Shown piece by piece: positions 22,211 through 33,289 of a stretch of DNA of 64,000 nucleotides. The notes under the pieces are model-generated. The model was given only the letters and a program-made list of their open reading frames with translations, made no database searches and had not been told where the DNA came from. Origin of the DNA: Euborellia annulipes (Eukaryota > Arthropoda > Insecta > Dermaptera > Anisolabididae); the NCBI GenBank assembly GCA_023213315.1, contig JAKCPI010005260.1, forward strand, positions 51,415 through 115,414, read 5' to 3'. The position numbers were made by a program, and so were the translations under genes. Within the stretch, counting starts at the first letter, position 1; each line of letters begins with the position of its first letter.

Positions 22211-22465
22211 TCATATATGTTGGTTGTTTAAGCCAAAGGCGTAGCCACGGGGAGGGGGAATTCGGGGGGTTCAACCCCCCCCCCATTGGACCCAAGCCAT
22301 GACTAGATATTTAAGCTCTATAATACAAAAAATATAATAATTTTCTCTAGCTTAAAAAAAAATAAAATAAAATAAATTTTTCTTTGGCTGGAGACTGTGT
22401 ATAGTATTGGTGATGGGTAGGCAGCCAGGATTAGAAATAAAATACGAAATTTTATCTCCATTCTA

Positions 22466-22510
22466 CTCGTCGACGTTTCGGGTGCTAATCGTCCCCTTCC
22501 TCAAGGACTG
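22466..22510 (-). ncRNA. Degenerate hammerhead-like motif
   Basis: Minus strand ends in CCCGAAACGTCGACGAG with a GGGG..CCC stem; the CTGANGA box is changed to TTGAGGA, so activity is doubtful. Confidence 0.4.
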
Positions 22511-22547
22511 AGCAGGTGTCAATTATAACAAAACGATGTCGTTTTGT

Positions 22548-22672
22548 TTCCCATAGCACTGCAACCAAAAATCGGACATTTCGACGCCGCAGGGACGTTC
22601 TGCGATGTCCCAAAGTTGCAGCATCGTCCCTTCGACGTCTAAATGTCCGCTTTTTGGTTGCAGTGCTATATG
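22548..22672. repeat. Inverted repeat in PF spacer
   Basis: GCACTGCAACCAAAAATCGG and its mirror CGCTTTTTGGTTGCAGTGC enclose about 80 bp that themselves fold (GGACATTTCGACG / CGTCTAAATGTCC). It may be a MITE trapped in the element or part of its centre. Confidence 0.55.
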
Positions 22673-22690
22673 GGTTATAATTGACACCTG

Positions 22691-22735
22691 CTCAGTCCTG
22701 AGGAGAGGCGATTAGCTGCGAAACGTCGACGAGTA
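22691..22735 (+). ncRNA. Hammerhead-like ribozyme motif
   Basis: AGTC, CTGAGGA, imperfect stem II, CGAAACGTC, GACGAG. Stem I has three pairs; stem II is weak. Confidence 0.4.
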
Positions 22736-23109
22736 GAATGAGATAAAAATTTCGTATTTTATTTCTAATCCTGGCTGCCTACCCATCACCAATACTATAA
22801 AATAAAATAATTTTATTAAGGGAAACCCAAAAAAATTCGAAAAATTCAGAATTTTATTATAGGCCCGTATATAAAATTTAAGATTAGAGGGTTTTGTATT
22901 TATTATTGCCTGAAACGAGTTGAAAAATTCCGGCACTTAATTAAGAAAGGGCGGGCCCGAGCCAGCCCGAGGTGAGTCCAAGAGGGCGAAGCGAAGGCGG
23001 GCCGAATGGCTAGTCATATATTTCATTAGACGCCTTATACTGCCCTATTAGTGGGGGGGGGGAGAAATCATCCTGAACCCCCCATCAAAAATTTCTGACT
23101 AGGCCTATG

Positions 23110-24538
23110 GTCTAAGCTCACGGATCAAAGTGCCTAGGATAGCGGTTAATAATATAATAATATACTTCAATCAGATATTTTTGCACAACATATACCAAGA
23201 TATATAGGCCTATTAATATAAATAAATTATATTAGTTCAAAATACAATTGAAAAAAAAAAAAGTAAAAACAGACAAGAGGCAATGACCACTTCTCAAGAC
23301 ACAAATCAGGAGTGACCAATGTCTCTCTTGATTGTTTTTTTTTTTTTTTTCAAAATTTTGAACTACTATAATTTATTTATAACCTTATTAAAATATTTTT
23401 CGAGATCTATATATTTGAATAACATAATAGTATTCAAAATACCTCGATTCAGACTAAACAAGTTTCCTGGACATCAAACAATCCTAAATAACGTTTTGAA
23501 AATAATCCATTGCTTGAAATTTTATTTTTCTTTTTTAAGAATTTTATCAACTTATTGCAAATTTTTTATTCAAGGAGAATATAATTTATATTCTTCCCCC
23601 ACCACCTGCTTATAAAAAATAAAATTCGCACACAGACTAATAATTTTGTTTGTAAAGATTTTTCATTTGTGCTTGTGATTACTCCCACATCAGATTGCCG
23701 GCTTAATAAATGATAAGATCTTGGTAATTATAGTAATGTAATTTAATCTTCCTTTTCCTGTTACCAACACAGGGAGCGAAAGAGCGAGAGAGGAAATCTT
23801 TTTGTATTAAATAACCTCTAGTCCTTTTAGAAGGACCAATTGTTGAAATTCGATATTAAACTTGGGAATTTTCGAAGTTTGCTATTTTTTTATAAAGTTT
23901 TTTTAAAACTTAAGAGCTTTTATTATTATTTTTTTTTTTTATATTATTAATTTGGTCGAGTGTAGCTAGAACAAGGAGAGAATAAATCCAAAAGCAATAA
24001 ATTATTACAATTTCATTTAGATTGATCGCTATGCTCCTTAGAACGCTTTTGTTTCATAATCTAGTGTAAATGGTTCGCTTGAAATTTATGTAAATAAGCC
24101 TATATATTTATACAAGTATATCTGGTTTCTGTATATTTATTAGAAAGTGAAGATATTAAATCAAGACTTCTTTTTGGCAAAAATTCTTTTTCGATTCGAG
24201 AACTAATCGTCAACTTATGGGCAAAGATGTTTAAAAATTTAGTTCTTTATCTCCATGAATTGTTTTTGTTTTTTTTTTCCAATTTACGGAATATCGTGTC
24301 TGAGTGTCCACTGTGTAGAGTGAATTCACTTCACAAAGACTGGCAAACATTTTTTTTTAACATTTAGAACACGAAAAGTTCAATAAGGAATTTCCTAGAT
24401 CGAAATAAATTTTTATTTTTCATTAAATTATATTAGATAGGAATTAATTTAAATAAATCTCATAGAGATAAAAAAAGACTAAAATATTTATCTAACCCAT
24501 ACAGCACAAAATATTGATGGAATGTTGCAGGAATATCC
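23110..24538. other. Unannotated AT-rich stretch
   Basis: Nothing recognised. The 98-codon frame at 23319 is low-complexity Phe/Lys-rich chance sequence. Confidence 0.45.
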
Positions 24539-24540
24539 TA

Positions 24541-24800
24541 TATGGACCCTGTTACGCATTAGTGTGTCAAGCGCCACCTACCGAGTTTTGAGAAAATTAA
24601 CATTAAAGTTTTTTGTTTTCATTGGATTATATATAATTTTTTTTTTTGTCAATTGTGCAAGTAACATTAAATATAAATTTTTTTAGAACATATTTCATAA
24701 AAAATACTATTAATTATAGCATTTGAAACAATATTCCGTGCTTAACTCAATTTTTAATTTTTTTTGGCGCTTGACACACTATTGATAACTGGGTCAATAT
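24541..24800. mobile_element. TIR MITE (GGACCCTGTTATGC family), uninterrupted
   Basis: Same family as 2428-2967, without the SINE: GGACCCTGTTACGC, GAGTTTTGAGAAAATTAACA, TTAAAGTTTTTTG (empty site), CAATTGTGCAAGTAAC and a degraded right end ACTGGGTCAATATA. Non-coding. Confidence 0.75.
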
Positions 24801-24835
24801 ATTATAACAAAGTGGCAATATTACAGTAATATTTT

Positions 24836-24930
24836 TTTGCCCCCGGCAATGGACAGCACGCCTATGACTCGGAAAGGCTGGAGATCCCTGGGTTCGAGTT
24901 TTCGGGGGGGCATGGGACGTTTACCATGGG
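24836..24930 (+). mobile_element. tRNA-like SINE head
   Basis: GGCAATGGACAGCACGCC (box A-like) and CTGGGTTCGAGTTT (box B), followed by GGCATGGGACGTTTACC, which parallels GGAGCATGGGACGTTTGG after the head at 39383-39475 (minus). Not a functional tRNA gene: no cloverleaf acceptor pairing. Confidence 0.55.
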
Positions 24931-25525
24931 AAGTCCACTTTTATTTTCTATTTTATTATTTTAATAAAATCGACTTAAAAACTTTTACCTTAAAAAACAA
25001 ATTGTATTTTTTTTTTTTCTTAATGTATTTTCGATCTGTTATTTGTCTTGTAAAAGAAGAAAGTCGTAAATTAAAATGCGTCTCACGTGTTCTGAGCCCA
25101 CGAATACTTGGATAGGATCAGTACTTGACTAATTTAGGGCTGATTCACTCCTAAAGGGCTGACTGGAATAGCGTGTGCTAAGAAAGGCTGCCAGGGCTCA
25201 GTCCAGAGACACCGAAACCCTCACGTAGCAGCCCTGCTATAAAAAATACCTACAAATATTTCTTTTTTTAGTAATTAAATCACTTCAGTTTTTTTTAATA
25301 ATTTATTAGCGAAATGGTTGAAATTTCAGTATTATTATTTCTTTACTTTATTTTCGCAAGAGGTCATAACTAAATAGGACGGGGTTTTTCTCTGGCGTTC
25401 TTTTCATCAGGCGACAAGCTCTCTTTTATAAACAAGGTTTCTTTGTGGCGAGGTTACCTCAGTTGGCGTTTTAAATAATAAATTCTTATCCGTTTAGGAA
25501 TATAGATTTTTTGATGACCATATTC
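24931..25525. other. Unannotated stretch
   Basis: AT-rich then a more complex segment (25060-25230) that could be the SINE body; no second copy seen in this window. Confidence 0.35.
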
Positions 25526-25528
25526 CCA

Positions 25529-25630
25529 TTTTTACTTTCTCTTCTCACAAAAAATCTGGTGTGACAAGCACAGAACTCAACAAATGTAAGAGAAAGTTGT
25601 TGTTGTGCGACAACTCACACCAGATTTTAA
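25529..25630 (-). repeat. Minimal XB derivative (two termini joined)
   Basis: TTTTTACTTTCTCTTCTC, the outer end of one XB terminus, is fused directly to a complete AAAAATCTGGTGTGAC...CTCACACCAGATTTTA hairpin, deleting about 600 bp of body and X-box. Confidence 0.7.
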
Positions 25631-25685
25631 AAATCACTTCAATCCCTAATATCGAGCTGGCCAAATTGATATTTAATCCAGGGAT

Positions 25686-25950
25686 TTTTTTTTTTCTACA
25701 TTAGATTTTTTTTTCAACACTCACACTTTTTTCTCATTCACACTCACACTCACACACACATTCATACAGTCTTTTCGGCAACTCAGGCCATATAAGACTT
25801 TTACGGTATCCGTTATTGATTAATCCTTCCGGTCCAGACCATTTGGTATCCAAATGGCTTAAATAAAATCATCGGACTGCCTGGGGTCCGAACCCGCGAC
25901 GTTTGGTATACGAGGTTAGCACGCTAACCCCTACACCAAGCCCCGAGGGC
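25686..25950 (-). mobile_element. SINE-A, full length
   Basis: A perfect 12-bp duplication TAATCCAGGGAT (25674-25685, 25951-25962) flanks poly-T, the tail (CTCATTCACACTCACACTC), CTTTTCGGCAACTCAGG, a shortened hairpin and the tRNA-like head ending CCAAGCCCCGAGGG. Clean duplications indicate a fairly recent insertion. Confidence 0.87.
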
Positions 25951-25962
25951 TAATCCAGGGAT

Positions 25963-27110
25963 GAAGAAGGAAAATTTAAATGACAATGATTTTTTTTTTG
26001 CTTCTGTTTTTAAATTTTTAATCTATTCGAGGGGAGGGCCATTTCGACATTTAATAATTGGAAAAATATTTATTTCAATGATTCTGATTTGATAGTGAAC
26101 GCGATTTTAGAATGAACTTCATTGTATTTTTTAAATCTTTATCTTATCAAGGCAATCTGAAAATGAAAATTAACTTTTTTTTTCTCCAACGGCCAGAGCT
26201 AGTAAATGATATTCGGGTCAAAGTTGAAAAATGGGACTGAAAAAGAAACCTTTTGTTTGTTCGCCAAGGCGGTTAGCATCTTCATGAGAATTTTCCTTGG
26301 TTCATTTCGGAATAATCTTGAGAGAGAGAGGCCCTAAAAAGAAGAAATTACAGGTAACCTGATAGAGAACAAGTGCGACGAGATCCGGTAGCGACCTTTT
26401 TTCTTCTTCCTCCCGGTCCAGACCTGATCAGGTCATCGGTAAACTGGGCACACATAAAGAAGATGATGGGAAAACTAATGTTGATAATATTAAAAAAAAA
26501 AAAATCTTGAGAAATTGAAGAGAAGCATCTGTATGGCGTAAGCCGTAAACCGTAAGGATGACGCGTGCCCAATTGCTGATATTTACTTTCTAACGATCTC
26601 CTCTCTCATTCGTTGCTTATTAATTTGAAATAAACGGATAGCATATGCCCAGGATGACACAACTGTTGCCCCCTCCGAGTTGTTTTTCTTAATTAGAATT
26701 TAATTCATTCGTTGCTCTACGCCTGGCAGGTGGATTGAAGAAGAATGAAGAATATTCTAATTTTTCACGGATAATTTAATTTTAAAAGATATTCTTCATT
26801 AAAATTAACTTTATATTCTTGGCGTATTAAAATTATTCCAATAAAATTTAGATATTTAAATATCCGATAATGAAAGAGGGAAGAGAAGCCGTAATGAATC
26901 AATAGGAGTTTAGCAATTCAAAGGGGAGCGAACACATTAGTCAAAAATATAACTATAAAAATTATTCCAAGTGAATGAGTTACGCAACAATAATGATTTA
27001 CTCTTCAATCATCAACACTCTTGACAAGTTTTATGTAAATAACTTACTAACATATAATGGATCAGATTGCAACTAAACGTATTTTTGGAATATTTGACCT
27101 TGGGTGCGTT
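25963..27110. other. Unannotated stretch
   Basis: Mostly unique. 26200-26700 has higher complexity. No domain-bearing ORF. Confidence 0.4.
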
Positions 27111-27111
27111 C

Positions 27112-27760
27112 GATTTGGCGCTATAAGCCCTCACAAATCAAGTAATGACGTCTTAATTACGTCATAACTTTCGCTTACAAATGCTTATTTCGGGTGCGTT
27201 CGATTTGGATGCTCACACCCTTTAAGCGCTCACGCTTATCAGCGCTATTTTCAGTCGTTCGATTTGACCTGTAAGCGCTTATGAGCGCTCACATCTAGCG
27301 TTTAATTTGGCAATTAAAAATACAAATAAGAAACAAAATCCCACTAATAGGTTATGTATGACATTTTGAAAGTAAACAATTCATAATCTTTTAATATTTT
27401 GCAATGATTTCGGAAATAAGGAAGGAATTTGCCATTATCTGAAGTCCAAACTACCAGTTCTTCTCTAACAGCATCCACAGCATCTATTAAATAATAAGCT
27501 TAATACTCGTTAGCGTCCGCCACTTTTTTGACAGATGAGTGCTCACGATCGCTTACGCTGCCCTACCTAAATAATATAAGCATTTGTAAACGAAAGTTAT
27601 GACGTAATAAAGACGTCATTACTTGATTTGTGAGTACTTAAAGCTCCAAATCGAACGCACCCTTCATTTAGGTAGTGCAGCGTAAGCGATCGTGAGCACT
27701 CCTCTGTAAAAAAAAAAAAAAAAAAAAAATGACGGACTCTAACGAGTATTATTAAATATT
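27112..27760. mobile_element. Nested inverted-repeat element (GGGTGCGTTCGATTTGG family)
   Basis: GGGTGCGTTCGATTTGG occurs at 27112 and again at 27192; the inverse CCAAATCGAACGCACCC ends at 27662. Arms carry AATGACGTCTTAATTACG-like sequence. A second inverted pair (27490-27575 versus 27664-27755, with AGCGATCGTGAGCACT) overlaps it. Apparently two related elements inserted into or recombined with each other. CRE-like TGACGTC words lie in the arms. Non-coding; superfamily unknown. Confidence 0.65.
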
Positions 27761-27761
27761 T

Positions 27762-27857
27762 TATCCATCAAAATCTCGACATCGAATTTTTGACATGAAT
27801 CCAATACTTTCTCTCTCTATATATTAAGATATATATAGAGGTAAGAGAAAGTAAAAA
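27762..27857 (+). repeat. XB 3' end fragment
   Basis: The last ~95 bp of XB (ATCCATCAAAATCTCGACAT ... GTAAGAGAAAGTAAAAA) with the terminal hairpin intact; the 5' junction is inside TTTTATCC. Confidence 0.75.
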
Positions 27858-27859
27858 AA

Positions 27860-28770
27860 ATTAGTTGAAAATTTTAAAGTGATTAGTGGTTAGATTAGGA
27901 AAAGAGTAGATTTTTTTTTTTAGATATAACACAAATTATTATTGCATTCGTAGAGAGAGAATGGGGTATTTAATGTTAATAATGGTGCAAAAAAAAGTGT
28001 ACCCTCCTCGTTGATGTTTTCCTCTCGGATGATTTTCGATTTTGAAACCGTTCGATCGTTCGTTGCTCGTTGCTTATTATCTCCCCGGATAAGCACCTTT
28101 TCAATTAAATGTTTCCCAGCCAGCTGCAGAGAGACCTAATCCTGTTCTCTTCTCCTTCTCAATCCTATTCTGATCTGATGATTCCATGCTTCGACACCTT
28201 CAGTGTCATCCTTTTAATGTTTTGCACTCACTCACTCACTCACCTTTATTATGATAGTGGAGGATTTTGCTGAGAAATTGGAACCCATCTGAAACAACAT
28301 CTGTTCAAAATCTTTGTCTTTCTGATTTCTTTCTAAAACTATAAATTGTGAGAATTCTCCATTTAGGCTGAAGTGAAAATTTATACTACAGTGTGCGACA
28401 AAACCATTTAATCCTTCCATAATTTCTTTATATCTACTTCAGAATCGAATTTTTTTTTTAAATAGAAATAATACCAAAAAATGGAAACTAAGCCAAAAGG
28501 CTATAGTTAAAAAAATCGGGTGCTGGAAAATCATTAGGCCTATTGCCTTTCACAGATGATACTGGAACTCAGGAGCAAATTTAGTAAATGAAAATTATTT
28601 AAATTTCCTTTTTAAAAAAACACCAAGAAAATTTTAAAATCAGCTTATTTTATTTTCAGCTATAGGTACCTTTTTTACCTCATTAATCTTATGATTAACA
28701 TAAGAATTATTTTTATAAAAATATTTATAACTATACATTTATTAGAACTATTTTTGACCTATAGAAATTT
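27860..28770. other. Unannotated stretch
   Basis: Unique. 28010-28240 is higher complexity; no gene seen. Confidence 0.4.
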
Positions 28771-28774
28771 AATA

Positions 28775-29035
28775 ATGGCGAGATTAAGGCAGCCAAAAGC
28801 AAAATTATAAGAATTTAGCTCTATTTATCAAAAATTTCGGCCGTTTCTTCCTGCCTTCTTCAGGAAAGTTGTTGCGTTTGTCGTGTACTCTTATCTGCTC
28901 ATAACATGATGCGGATGCGATAAATAATAAATAAAGAAATTTTTTTTTTATAATTATGGTTTGGACTGTTTTTTTAATTTTTTCATCATTAAGTTTAGCC
29001 TACATTCAGCCACTACTCCTCCCAGAAATTTAAAA
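28775..29035 (-). mobile_element. PF element, one-armed, degraded
   Basis: Contains AAGGCAGCCAAAAGC, then minus-strand TTTCCTGAAGAAGGCAGG and CCGAAATTTTTG, and at the right TTCAGCCACTACTCCTCCC, the tail word of the PF element at 11039. The cleavage triplet is lost. Confidence 0.55.
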
Positions 29036-29125
29036 TAAATAAATAGTCAGCGAAGCTACAAATCCTTCCTGTTGTTCTTAATCACAGCTAACTTTAAGGC
29101 TTTTTGATATTTCGTTATCATGCCT

Positions 29126-29345
29126 TTAACCCTCACCACACCTTCGGGTCGAAAACGACCCAGGGCTAAATAGAATCTAAACCTTAAATCCAAAAATCCC
29201 ATTTTCTCTTAATTCGTTCTTTTCATTTAAACAATTAAGTTTATTAGATTAAAAATTTTTTTTTTTACAATTTTTGTTACACTCAGCTGCTTCTGGGTCT
29301 TTTTCGACCTATTATGTCCAGGAATTTCTGGCCGTATCTTGGTTA
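29126..29345. mobile_element. Possible piggyBac-like MITE remnant
   Basis: TTAA (29126) is followed by CCCTCACCACACCTTCGGGTCG and GAAAACGACCC. A mirrored but eroded GGGTCTTTTTCGACC is near 29302, with GGTTAA shortly after. TTAA target and CCCT ends are piggyBac hallmarks, but the right terminus is poor. Confidence 0.4.
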
Positions 29346-29447
29346 ATAAATTCGTTTTATGTTACCAAAAAAATACAGCTCATTTTTACCGCCCCCTGTG
29401 CACCGATTCATTTACCGTTTTAATACTTTCTTTATCTAGGCTATAGA

Positions 29448-30130
29448 TTTTTACTTTCTCTTACCTTGTATATATGTAAATATATATAGAGAGAAAGTAT
29501 TGGATTCATGTCAAAAATTCGATGTCGAGATTTTGATGGATCTTCACGTTTTGAGGTCCCCTGAATCCAAAAAGTGGTTTTCGCGACATGGTCTGTCTGT
29601 GTGTGTGTGTGTGTGTGTGGGGGGGGGGTGGGTGTGTGTGTCTGGTCAATTTTAAGATGAAGGAATAGAGCTATGAGGTTGAAATTTTATATTTAAGTTA
29701 AACACCCCCATGGGACGGAAAATAAGCTTTTAATCAAAATCGGCCAAAGAGTACTATACTTTACTGATGTACTTTTTCAGTTTTTTTCGATTTTCTCTAA
29801 ATTTGCTCCAACGATTTTTTTTAAATTCAAAAATCAATTATTTTTTAGATTCTCTATAAAATGTATATTCTCATTTTGCAATTGAAATCTTCTGAAGACC
29901 ACTTTACTCTTGTATTCATAGGAAAGATAGGAGAAATGGTTGCCATGGTAACAAAATATAAATATTTTCCCATACTTATAAATTTTACATCTGAATTCAA
30001 ATTACCGTACTGTCGGGAACTAAATATATGTCGACACAAAAAAATCTCAGGTGACAAGCCACAGAACACAACTTTCGATTACCGAAGGTAAGAAAGTTGT
30101 GTGCTGTGCCCAGTCACACCATATTTTTTT
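29448..30130 (-). mobile_element. XB element, near complete
   Basis: Minus-oriented copy from TTTTTACTTTCTCTTACC to the GTCACACCATATTTTT hairpin end. GT microsatellite with a G-run at 29597-29640, X-box 29939-29952. The 5' hairpin has small deletions. Confidence 0.85.
29939..29952 (-). promoter_or_regulatory. RFX-type X-box palindrome in XB element
   Basis: GTTGCCATGGTAAC, perfect. Confidence 0.55.
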
Positions 30131-30845
30131 AAATTTATTTACAGCCTTTTTCGACATCGGAGGCCCCATCTCTGTATATTTCAATTTATTGGTAGATATC
30201 CCTTTTAATATTGCATGAAAAATATAAATAAATGCGCATCTGAATAAATATTAAGAAGTAAAAATAAAATTAGAGAAGGGTTCAATTTTACATTCCCCAT
30301 TATACTGGAATATAAAAAAAAAAAAACTTGTTGCACAAACAATAGATGGCCGGATCGTTTTGAGCACAACAGTCTATAGATTCCCATTCGAATATAAACA
30401 CAAACACACCTTTTCTGGCTTACGTATCCCCAGGCAAGTGTAATCCGGGCCTCTCTTTTCAGATGTCAAGATTAGAAACGAACTTCATATTTCCAATGAA
30501 TCTCAAGAGATTCCCTCTCACAGAACAAGAAACCCTCTCTGAAATTCTTAAGATCTAGGAGTAGTTAGGGTAGGATGCATCTTTTCGGACAGTTTGTGAA
30601 TTAATAATAAGAAGGGCTCCTTGGAAAACGAGGCAAAAAATTCTCTCTCAATTTATGAATCATATCTTCTTTTATTTTCTCCATTTTGAACTGTGGGAAA
30701 TTTATTTATTAGTTGTTCAAGACTGAGATATTTTGTATATTTTTATAATAAATTTGATTTAATTATAAGTTCAATAGAGTCTTTTGCATTTCACAACAAC
30801 AAAATTTGAGCAGTTTTCAATTTTCTTGAAATTTTTTTACGTGCC
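30131..30845. other. Unannotated stretch
   Basis: 30137-30180 resembles the SINE family D tail (minus). 30400-30620 is more complex unique DNA. No gene. Confidence 0.4.
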
Positions 30846-30847
30846 TT

Positions 30848-31552
30848 ATTTTTACTTTCTCTTACCTCTATATATGTTAATATTTAGAAAGAGAAAGTAT
30901 TGGATTCATGTCAAAAATTCGATGCCGAGATTGGATATATTTGTTTTGAGGTCCCCCGAATCCAAAAAAGTGGTTTTCGCGACATGGTCTCTCTCCGTAT
31001 TAAGTTTCCGTTGATAAGTATATTAAAATTCAAGATGTGAAATTTATAAACTTGGAAAAATATTTAAATTTTGTTACCGTAGCAACCATTTCTCCTATCT
31101 TTCCTATGAAGTACAAGAGTAAAGTAGTCTTCAAACAATTTTCTGGGCAAATTGAGAATATACATTTTAAAGAGCATCTAAAAAAATAATTGATTTATGA
31201 ATCACGAATTTTGAAATAATCGAAAAAAAAAAACTTAAAAAGTACATCAGTAAAGTACTAGTACTTTTCGGCCGATTTTGTTCAAAAGCTTCGTGTCTCG
31301 TCCCAGGGGAGTGACTAACTTAAATATAAAATTTCAACCTCATATGCTTCTTGAGATATTTTGTTCACAGACAGACAGACAGACTCAGCGACAGAACATG
31401 TTGCAAAAACCCTTTTTTCCGATTAAGGGGACCTCAAAAGGTGTATATTTTTCAAAATCTCGATATCAAATTTTTGACATGAATCCAATACTTTCTCACT
31501 ATAGGCCTATCTAAATATATTAACATATATCTATAGGTAAGAGGAAGTAAAA
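30848..31552. mobile_element. XB inverted composite (two 3' ends)
   Basis: 30848-30996 is a minus-oriented XB 3' end (hairpin, GGATTCATGTC, GTGGTTTTCGCGACATGG). It joins at about 30997 to a plus-oriented XB body running to a second 3' hairpin at 31552. The normal 5' hairpin is missing. The X-box (31073-31086) reads GTTACCGTAGCAAC: both RFX half-sites survive though the centre changed. Confidence 0.78.
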
Positions 31553-31583
31553 TTAGAAGAAAATTCTTGCTAGCTTTTATGAA

Positions 31584-31615
<32 letters not shown>

Positions 31616-32480
31616 TTTTTTTTTGAAATACCTGTTAGTCAAAATATTATATTTAATTGTATCTTGAGTTAATATTTACAAATAATTTCTAAAAAAAAAA
31701 TCCAGAATCAAATTTTGTTCGATTTTTCGTGAAATTTGGTTTTGAATTTTTTTTTTTTTTTTTTTCAATTTTTCACTTATGTGTTGAAGTTTAATTTACT
31801 GCTACTCTTAAGCAAAATTTATTGATCATTTTAGTAAAATTAATTGTTTTTTTTTTTTATTTAGAATTTTTTACGACGCTTTCGTTCGCATTAGGAAGGA
31901 GTCAAAATAAATCATAAATATTCTATATATACGCAGGTATATATAATATGGCGAGCGACCTGCAGACAAGATATTAATCACTATCAAGATTCGCTCAGAG
32001 CAATTTGTTTAGCGCTGGATGCCCGGACACAATGCAAATATCAATATATCATCCCCTTCTGAGCTTTCGAAGTGGGAGGGAGCCGGGTGACGGGGGACCA
32101 GGGATTGCGGGAACGGGGGAGGATCGAAGCCAGGTGAAAATCTTGTAACAATGCAAACAGAGGATATATGATGGATATACAGAATAGATATTCAGACAAG
32201 GTGTGTTTGTTCTCTCAAGATGACATAAAAAAGGCGCTGGAGTCTTTTAACTCTTCCACTTGTATAAAAAAAAGAAGAAAAATGAAAAATTCAGAGCAAT
32301 TTGTGTTGAAATAAATCGATTAAAAATTGAGAAATATTTTTTTTGAGGGGTGGAGCGGAGACAAAGATGATTTTTATCTTAAGCCAGGTCCAGACCCACC
32401 ACGCCCACACCCTCCCATGGGTGTATAAAGATATAAAGCTCAATGTTAATAAAATTAGGGGCTTATTATAATTTGTATTG
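31553..32480. other. Unannotated stretch with complex island
   Basis: After T-rich DNA, 31940-32260 is unique and complex, with a perfect octamer ATGCAAAT (32032-32039) and a related ATGCAAAC near 32150. Candidate regulatory DNA only. Confidence 0.35.
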
Positions 32481-32482
32481 CC

Positions 32483-32592
32483 CTTGGGTCATAGCTCAGT
32501 CGTAGAGTTTCTGACTCGTATGCTAGGGGTCAAGGGTTGGCATCCCGTCTCATGCGACTAAAATTTACTTCATTTGTGAAATAAATAGAGAC
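32483..32592 (+). mobile_element. tRNA-derived SINE (family D)
   Basis: The tRNA-like head has GGTCATAGCTCAGTCGTAGAG (box A) and AAGGGTTGGCATCCCG (box B), then TTTGTGAAATAAATAGAGAC and GGGTCTAAAT. The anticodon stem does not pair well, so it is a SINE head, not a tRNA gene. A hAT MITE begins at once after GTCTAAAT. Confidence 0.62.
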
Positions 32593-32603
32593 TGGGTCTA
32601 AAT

Positions 32604-32852
32604 CAGCGTTTTCCAAACTGTGAGGGCGCCTCCCTAGGGAGGCGCGGACTAGTCTAAGGGGAGGCGCGAATATTGACTACCCAAGATCAATTTTCCAAAT
32701 GATTGCTAGTTTTATAAATAAAATAATGAAATAATTTAGAAGATTCTGGAACGGAGTTTTTAATTAAAATAATAAATATGAATAAATAAAAAAAATATTT
32801 TTATATAGATTAAATATTTTTAAGGGAGGCTTTTTAAGTTTGGAAACCACTG
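32604..32852. mobile_element. hAT-type MITE
   Basis: Ends CAGCGTTTTCCAAACTGTG and AGTTTGGAAACCACTG, with 8-bp flanks GTCTAAAT/GCCTAAAG (6 of 8). Includes GCCTCCCTAGGGAGGC. Second copy at 34805. Typical hAT CAGNGGTTTCCAAA terminus. Confidence 0.75.
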
Positions 32853-33058
32853 GCCTAAAGTAAGACTCATTCTAGAAAATTATACTATGTGTAAAATCCA
32901 AAGGCAGATCCAAGGAAGTTTTCCAGGGTTTTAATTTTTTGCGATAGCATTGTTAATTATTTTATTTATTAGGATTGGATAAAGGATTGAAAAATTGAAA
33001 AAAATGTTTTTTAAATTTATTTTAGCTAAATCGAAGCCAAATAAATAGAAAACATTCA

Positions 33059-33110
33059 AAAAATACTTTCTCTCTCTATATATTTCATATATAGGGTAAG
33101 AGAAAGTAAA
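33059..33110 (+). repeat. Solo XB terminal hairpin
   Basis: AATACTTTCTCTCTCTATAT...GGGTAAGAGAAAGTAAAA with no XB body beside it, comparable to 11635-11687. Confidence 0.7.
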
Positions 33111-33289
33111 ACAGCGTTGATTATTATTTTGATTAGGGTTGATTATTTAAGAAAGGCCTTGGAATATTCCAAATCACTTGTTGACATTCTTTTCCAGCTC
33201 TAAATATAGTTAGATTAGAGCAAAAGGTATTTTTTTTACTTTTAATAAAAAGGGAATTGTTATTTTCATCTATTTTTATTTTTTTTCCT

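Larger units (their letters stand above)
22376..22797. mobile_element. PF fold-back element, 422 bp, in a MITE
   Basis: 13-bp duplication TAAAATAAAATAA at 22363-22375 and 22798-22810. A ~24-nt tail (to GGAGACTGTG) on the left only. Palindromic arms from TATAGTATTGGTGATGG inward, each with GACGTTTCG/CGAAACGTC cores. The spacer holds another inverted repeat (22548-22672). Confidence 0.75.
22238..23107. mobile_element. TIR element (GGCGTAGCC family) with PF insertion
   Basis: Left GGCGTAGCCACGGGG with G/C runs and CCATGACTAGATATTTAAG; right end CCCCCCATCAAAAATTTCTGACTAGGCC. It is oriented opposite to the copy at 6656. The interior is split by the PF insertion at 22376-22797. Confidence 0.65.

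Noticed and set aside
32483..32560. Possible tRNA gene (box A and box B present)
   Set aside because: Anticodon and acceptor stems do not pair and a SINE tail follows; better explained as a SINE head.
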